Shown piece by piece: positions 50,429-54,158 of a stretch of 54,158 nt of DNA. The translations under genes and the position numbers were made by a program. The stretch is from positions 1 through 54,158 of the forward strand of contig CAIMOR010000119.1 in the NCBI GenBank assembly GCA_903843125.1, read 5' to 3'. Each line of letters begins with the position of its first letter. The first letter of the stretch is position 1. This DNA is from an uncultured Rhodospirillales bacterium (GTDB lineage: Bacteria; Pseudomonadota; Alphaproteobacteria; Acetobacterales; Acetobacteraceae). The notes beneath the pieces are model-generated. The model saw only the letters and a program-made list of their open reading frames with translations. It made no database searches and was not told the DNA's origin.

Positions 50429-51109
50429 TCAGTTCGGCACCTGCACCAGCGTGAACAGCCCGAACGGCGCGCATTCCTCGATGCTCGCCGCCTCGTCCGC
50501 ACTCGCCAACAGGTCGGTCAGCGCGAAATCCGGATGCCAGCCGAGGCCGCGCGCCAGCGGCGCCAAGCTGCGCTCGGCCCACCAGCGGATGCCGCGCTCG
50601 GCACGGAAATGGTTGACGAACAGCAGTTGCCCGCCCGGCTTCACCACCCGGCGCATCTCGGCCAGCAGGCGGCGCGCGTCCGGCACCACGGTGGCCGTGA
50701 ACATCGCCACCGCCAGGTCGAAGCTGGCGTCGGCGAAGCTCATCGCCTCGGCGTCCATCTCCAGCAGCGTCTCCACATTGCCCAGGCGCTGGCCGGCCAC
50801 CCGGCGGCGCGCATGCGCCAGCATCTCGGCGGAAAGGTCGATCCCGACCACCTGCTTCTCGCGCCGGTAGAGCGGCAGCGCCAGGCCGGTTCCGACACCC
50901 ACCTCCAGCACGCGCGTGCCGGGCAGGCGGTTCACCGCCGCCACGGCGCGGCGGCGGGCCGGGGCCGACACCGCGCCGAACACCGTATCGTAGACACCGG
51001 CCCAGCGGCGATACGCCTCGCGCACCGCTTCGGCGTCCAGCGCGGCGCGCCGATGGCTGGGCTGGTCCTGGAGCGGCCTGGCGGCTTGAATGGTGGCAGG
51101 TCCTGTCAT
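50429..51109 (-). CDS. PmtA-like phosphatidylethanolamine N-methyltransferase
   Basis: This 226-residue class I methyltransferase resembles the Rhodobacter-type PmtA that makes phosphatidylcholine by adding three methyl groups to phosphatidylethanolamine. Family strings are Y-R-R-W-A-G-V-Y-D-T-V-F-G near residue 33, motif I V-L-E-V-G-V-G-T-G-L-A-L-P-L-Y near 68, V-G-I-D-L-S-A-E-M-L near 90, and V-V-K-P-G-G-Q-L-L-F-V-N-H-F-R near 154. Phosphatidylcholine is common in alphaproteobacterial membranes, so the role fits. The ATG at 51109 (M-T-G-P-A-T) is chosen over an open frame to 51148. It shares its direction with the EamA gene (45 bases upstream) and converges on mntH. Confidence 0.85.
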   Translation of the reverse strand: MTGPATIQAARPLQDQPSHRRAALDAEAVREAYRRWAGVYDTVFGAVSAPARRRAVAAVNRLPGTRVLEVGVGTGLALPLYRREKQVVGIDLSAEMLAHARRRVAGQRLGNVETLLEMDAEAMSFADASFDLAVAMFTATVVPDARRLLAEMRRVVKPGGQLLFVNHFRAERGIRWWAERSLAPLARGLGWHPDFALTDLLASADEAASIEECAPFGLFTLVQVPN

Positions 51110-51154
51110 CGCGTTGTCATCGCTAGGCCAGCCAGCGGCCGGACGCAAGCATGG

Positions 51155-52036
51155 TTAACGCTGAGCCGTCGCCCGCGCCGCACGTTCCGGCACCGCCACG
51201 AGAATGCCGCCGGCGACGATGATCGCCATGCCCAGCAGCGCCATGGGCCGCGGCCAGTCGCCGAACACCACAACGCCGGCCAGCATGGCCCAGATGAGCT
51301 GGCTGTATGACAAGGGCGAGAGCAGGCTGGCCGGCGCCCGGGCGAAGGCCAGCACCAGCAGGCCATGGCCGGCGCCGCCCAGCGCCCCGAGCGCCACCAG
51401 CAGCGCCCAATCCGGCGCCGAGGGCGCCGCCCAGACCAGCGGCAGCGCCAGTGATGTCGCCAGGCTGGCCGCCAGCCCGGTATGCAGGATGGTGGTGTGC
51501 GGGTTGTCGATGGCCGCCAGCTTGCGGGTCAGGATCTGGTAAACGGCGAACAGCGCGGCCGTGCCCAGCGGCAGCAACGCCTGCGGCGGCAGGGGCTCGC
51601 CGCCGAACAGGAAGGGCGGCCGCAACGCGATCACCACCCCCACCAGCCCGGTGATCACCCCGGCCCAGCGCCGCGGGCTGACCTTCTCCTGCAGCCAGAA
51701 CCTGGCCAGCGCCACGGTGAACAGCGGCGAGGCGAAGCCGATGGCGGTGCAGTCGGCCAGCGGCACCACGGCCAGGGCATTGGAGAACATCAGGTTGCAG
51801 CCCGCCAGCAACAGGCTGCGGAGCGCCTGCAGCCCAGGCGCCCGGCTGCGCCAGGGCAACTGCCCGGTCGTCAGCCGGATCACGACACTGGCGGCCAGCA
51901 GGCTGAACAGGAAGCGCGCCCACATCAGCTGCGGCACGGCGTAATGCGCGGTCAGCGCCTTCACCAGGCTGTCCATGCAGACGAACAGCGCCAGCGCCGA
52001 AAGCTGCAGCAGGACGCCGAGAAGGGGAGCAGGCAT
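51155..52036 (-). CDS. EamA/DMT-superfamily transporter
   Basis: This is a 293-residue inner-membrane transporter made of two EamA repeats with about ten helices. Repeat 1 (about 5-135) contains W-A-R-F-L-F-S-L-L, L-M-F-S-N-A-L-A-V-V-P-L-A-D-C-T-A-I and F-W-L-Q-E-K-V-S-P-R-R-W-A-G-V near 112, the motif of RhaT-like permeases. Repeat 2 has A-R-A-P-A-S-L-L-S-P-L-S-Y-S-Q-L-I-W-A near 240. It probably exports or imports a metabolite such as an amino acid or nucleotide base; the substrate is unknown. The ATG at 52036 is chosen; a TTG at 52072 would add 12 residues (M-R-P-R-L-G). It begins 41 bases after the OGT-like gene. Confidence 0.88.
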   Translation of the reverse strand: MPAPLLGVLLQLSALALFVCMDSLVKALTAHYAVPQLMWARFLFSLLAASVVIRLTTGQLPWRSRAPGLQALRSLLLAGCNLMFSNALAVVPLADCTAIGFASPLFTVALARFWLQEKVSPRRWAGVITGLVGVVIALRPPFLFGGEPLPPQALLPLGTAALFAVYQILTRKLAAIDNPHTTILHTGLAASLATSLALPLVWAAPSAPDWALLVALGALGGAGHGLLVLAFARAPASLLSPLSYSQLIWAMLAGVVVFGDWPRPMALLGMAIIVAGGILVAVPERAARATAQR

Positions 52037-52077
52037 CAGCCAGGGGAATACCGCCCCCAGCCGCGGGCGCAAGCCGC

Positions 52078-54158
52078 TTACGCTGTTACCTCGAAGGGCG
52101 CGGGCGGCAGGCCGGCGCGCTGGCGCTGCACCATGGCGGTGAAGGCTGCCTCCAGGTGTTGGGCGAAGCGGTCGGTGTCGAACAGCGGCGCCGTCGCGCG
52201 GTTGAGCGCCAGGCGCTGGCGCAGCGCCGCCAGCCGCGCCGGGTCGCGCGCCAGCGCCAGGGCCAGCGCCTCGTACTCGGTGGCTGTCTCGACGACCAGC
52301 TCGGCCAGCCCGACCGCCCGCAGCAGGCTGGCGGCCACCCGCCCGGCGAAGGCCTCACCCGGCCTTGTCAGCACCGGCAGCCCGGCCCAAAGCGCGTCGC
52401 TGGCGGTGGTGTGGGCGTTGTAGGGCAGCGTATCCAGGAACAGGTCGGCCACGGCATGCCGCGCCAGGTGCTGCGGCAGCGGCACCCGCGGGGCAAAGAC
52501 CAGGCGCGCCGGCGCTATCCCGCGCGCCACTGCCTCCCGCCGCAGATTGGCCTGCAGGGCGGCACCGGAGTCGAGCAACCACAGCACGCTGCCGGGCACC
52601 GCATGCAGCAGTCGCATCCAGGCGCCGAACTGCTCGGGCAGCAGCTTCCAGCTGTTGTTGAAGCAGCAGAACACGAAGCCCTCGGGCGGCAGCCCGCAGG
52701 CGGCCCGGCCCGGAATCTCGGCACCGATGGCGCGATGGCGATCATTCGGCTGGTAGCTGTGCGGCAGCCGCACCAGGCATTCGCGGTACAGCGGCTGCGC
52801 CGCGGCTGGCGTCACGGTGGCATCGCCGATCAGGTAGTCGAGCCACGCCGCCGCCATGGTGCCGGGGTAGCCGAGCCAGTTCACCTGCACCGGCGCGGCG
52901 CGGGCGGCGAGGATGCCCGGCCGTGCCCCCAGCGTGTAGCCCTTGAGGTCGACCGCGATATCCAGCGGCACCTGCCGCGCCCGTGCCGCCGCCGCCTGGT
53001 CATCCAGCCCGTCCAGATCGACGAAACGGTCGAACGCGGCCCGCAATCTCCGGCGCATCGCGCCATCCCGCGCCGGGCCGAAGTGGAACCCGGTCACCTC
53101 GAACCGGCTGCGGTCATGCCGCTCGAGCAGGTCGGCGACCAGATGGGCCGTGGCGTGGTCGTGGAAGTCCGCCGAGAAATAGCCCAGCCTGATCCGCTCC
53201 CCCGCTACCGGCGGCGGGGCAGCCCTCACGGGGTCATGCCGGGCGGCGTAGATGGCCGCCGCCTGCCGGTGCAGCCCCGGCGCATCCACCAGGCCGAGCA
53301 GCAGGAAAGGATCGGCCGCCGGCTCGCCCCGCGCCACCTGGGCCAGCAGGGCGTCGCGCCGTTCGGCCAGCCGATCCCAATCGCACACCGCCAGCCGGCT
53401 CAGCAGCGCGGCCCCGGGCAGCCAGGGCAGGTCCGGTCGCAGCGTCAGGGCCCGGTCGAACGCCACCGCCGCCTCCGGCTCGCGGCCCAGCGCGCTCAGG
53501 GCCAGCCCGCTGCCGTAGAGCGCTTCCGCGCTGTCCGCCTCGGTTGCCAGGGCCAGCCGATGGCTCGCCAGCGCCTCGGCCTGCCGGCCTAGTGCCGCCA
53601 GCGCATTGCCGCGATTGACCGCCGCCGCCGCCAGGCCCGGCTGCAGCGCCAGCGCGCGGTCGAAGCTGGTCACGGCCGCGGCGTATCGCTGCGCCGCGGC
53701 CAGCAGGTTGCCGTGGTGGAACCAGGTGTCCGCACTCTCCAGCCCCAGCGCGAAAGCCTGGTCGTAGCTGGCCAGGGCCTCGGCGGCGCGGCCGAGGTCG
53801 CGCAGCGCATTGCCGCGATTGGCCGCGGCTTCGGCAAAACCGGGCTGCGCGGCCAACGCCGCGTCGAAGGCGGCCAGCGCCGCGGCCGGCTGGCCCCGCT
53901 CCCGCAGCAGGATGCCGCGGTTGTTCTGTGCCCGCGCATGCGCGGGCGCCAGGGTCAGCGCCGCCTCGTAGCTGCCCAGCGCCTCGGCGCCGCGGCCGAG
54001 CCGGCCGAGCACCACGCCGCGATTGTACAGCGCCTCGACATAGCCCGGGTCCAGCGCCAGCGCAGCCTCGTGGCTGGCCAGGGCCTCGGCCAGCTGGCCC
54101 TGGCGCTGACGGCAGGTGCCCAGGTTGTTGTGCGCCGCCGCCACCCGCGAGTTCAACG
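52078..54158 (-). CDS. TPR protein with O-GlcNAc transferase (SPINDLY-type) domain, N-terminus outside the window
   Basis: The minus-strand frame is open to the right edge, so the N-terminus is missing; 693 residues are visible. About seven tandem tetratricopeptide repeats of 34 residues fill the first 250 (A-E-A-L-A-S-(H/Y)-x-x-A-L-x-L-x-P pattern). A GT41-like transferase domain follows: L-G-Y-F-S-A-D-F-H-D-H-A-T-A-H (catalytic His region), V-D-L-K-G-Y-T, V-N-W-L-G-Y-P-G-T-M, C-F-N-N-S-W-K-L-L-P-E (the donor-binding Lys) and the UDP-binding end F-L-D-T-L-P-Y-N-A-H-T-T-A-S-D-A-L-W-A-G-L-P-V-L-T. Family enzymes put single sugars on protein Ser/Thr. Bacterial ones often act on flagellin or adhesins, but none is here. 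All transferase motifs look intact. Confidence 0.93.
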   Translation of the reverse strand, partial: LNSRVAAAHNNLGTCRQRQGQLAEALASHEAALALDPGYVEALYNRGVVLGRLGRGAEALGSYEAALTLAPAHARAQNNRGILLRERGQPAAALAAFDAALAAQPGFAEAAANRGNALRDLGRAAEALASYDQAFALGLESADTWFHHGNLLAAAQRYAAAVTSFDRALALQPGLAAAAVNRGNALAALGRQAEALASHRLALATEADSAEALYGSGLALSALGREPEAAVAFDRALTLRPDLPWLPGAALLSRLAVCDWDRLAERRDALLAQVARGEPAADPFLLLGLVDAPGLHRQAAAIYAARHDPVRAAPPPVAGERIRLGYFSADFHDHATAHLVADLLERHDRSRFEVTGFHFGPARDGAMRRRLRAAFDRFVDLDGLDDQAAAARARQVPLDIAVDLKGYTLGARPGILAARAAPVQVNWLGYPGTMAAAWLDYLIGDATVTPAAAQPLYRECLVRLPHSYQPNDRHRAIGAEIPGRAACGLPPEGFVFCCFNNSWKLLPEQFGAWMRLLHAVPGSVLWLLDSGAALQANLRREAVARGIAPARLVFAPRVPLPQHLARHAVADLFLDTLPYNAHTTASDALWAGLPVLTRPGEAFAGRVAASLLRAVGLAELVVETATEYEALALALARDPARLAALRQRLALNRATAPLFDTDRFAQHLEAAFTAMVQRQRAGLPPAPFEVTA

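Overview
The window is very GC-rich chromosomal DNA, almost fully coded on both strands, with no mobile element, CRISPR array, rRNA or tRNA that I could recognise. The gene content points to an aerobic alphaproteobacterium of the Acetobacteraceae, something like Roseomonas. The evidence is two Bug/TctC tricarboxylate-type binding proteins, an aa3 cytochrome oxidase cluster in alphaproteobacterial order, an SDHAF4-type small protein (DUF1674), a PmtA-like phospholipid methyltransferase and heptose/LPS genes. This placement is inference from gene content, not from a database match.

Layout. 1-2 kb: a 5'-truncated Bug-type binding protein coupled to a 3-hydroxyacyl-CoA dehydrogenase, then an array of four 26-bp hairpin-forming repeats. 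2-4.6 kb: an HldE-like heptose kinase with a decayed nucleotidyltransferase domain, and a PPP-type phosphatase. 4.7-7 kb: two overlapping paralogous genes for proteins whose C-termini look like catalytically dead EAL (c-di-GMP phosphodiesterase) domains. 7.1-9.4 kb: an ABC-2 exporter pair and a histidine phosphatase. 9.6-11.2 kb: a TetR regulator diverging, across two tandem palindromic operators, from two small membrane-protein genes. 11.3-17.2 kb: an OmpR-type two-component system, a DegP-like lipoprotein protease and the HrpB helicase. 17.5-22.1 kb: an MFS transporter, a field of inverted and direct repeats, an SDHAF4-like protein, a proline-rich small protein, a cytochrome b561 and an ArnT-like transferase.

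22.3-33 kb carries rsmB, rpe, a heparinase II/III-like gene and purH. With the SDHAF4-like gene this resembles a gene order common in alphaproteobacteria, here interrupted by a Bug protein, a methyltransferase, a polytopic membrane protein, a YcxB-like protein and a glycosyltransferase. 33.2-38.8 kb: a Fur-like site in front of a possible small gene, rmuC, a CNT nucleoside transporter, a class III aminotransferase with an amino-acid binding protein, and a CsbD stress protein followed by a clear intrinsic terminator. 38.9-42.3 kb: a duplicated-domain secreted protein, a CPA2 antiporter and an M32 carboxypeptidase. 42.3-48.6 kb: the cytochrome c oxidase cluster ctaC-ctaD-ctaB-(42-residue microprotein)-ctaG-ctaE-DUF983-SURF1, whose last gene overlaps the carboxypeptidase. 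49-54 kb: mntH behind a leader with crossing inverted repeats, a PmtA-like methyltransferase, an EamA transporter and a TPR/O-GlcNAc-transferase-like protein that runs off the right edge.

The points most worth a second look are the tandem dead-EAL paralogs, the structured mntH leader, the degenerate HldE domain, the two different hairpin-repeat arrays sitting in convergent gaps, the twin TetR operators, the Fur-like small-gene locus, and the probable CTG start of the SURF1 gene.
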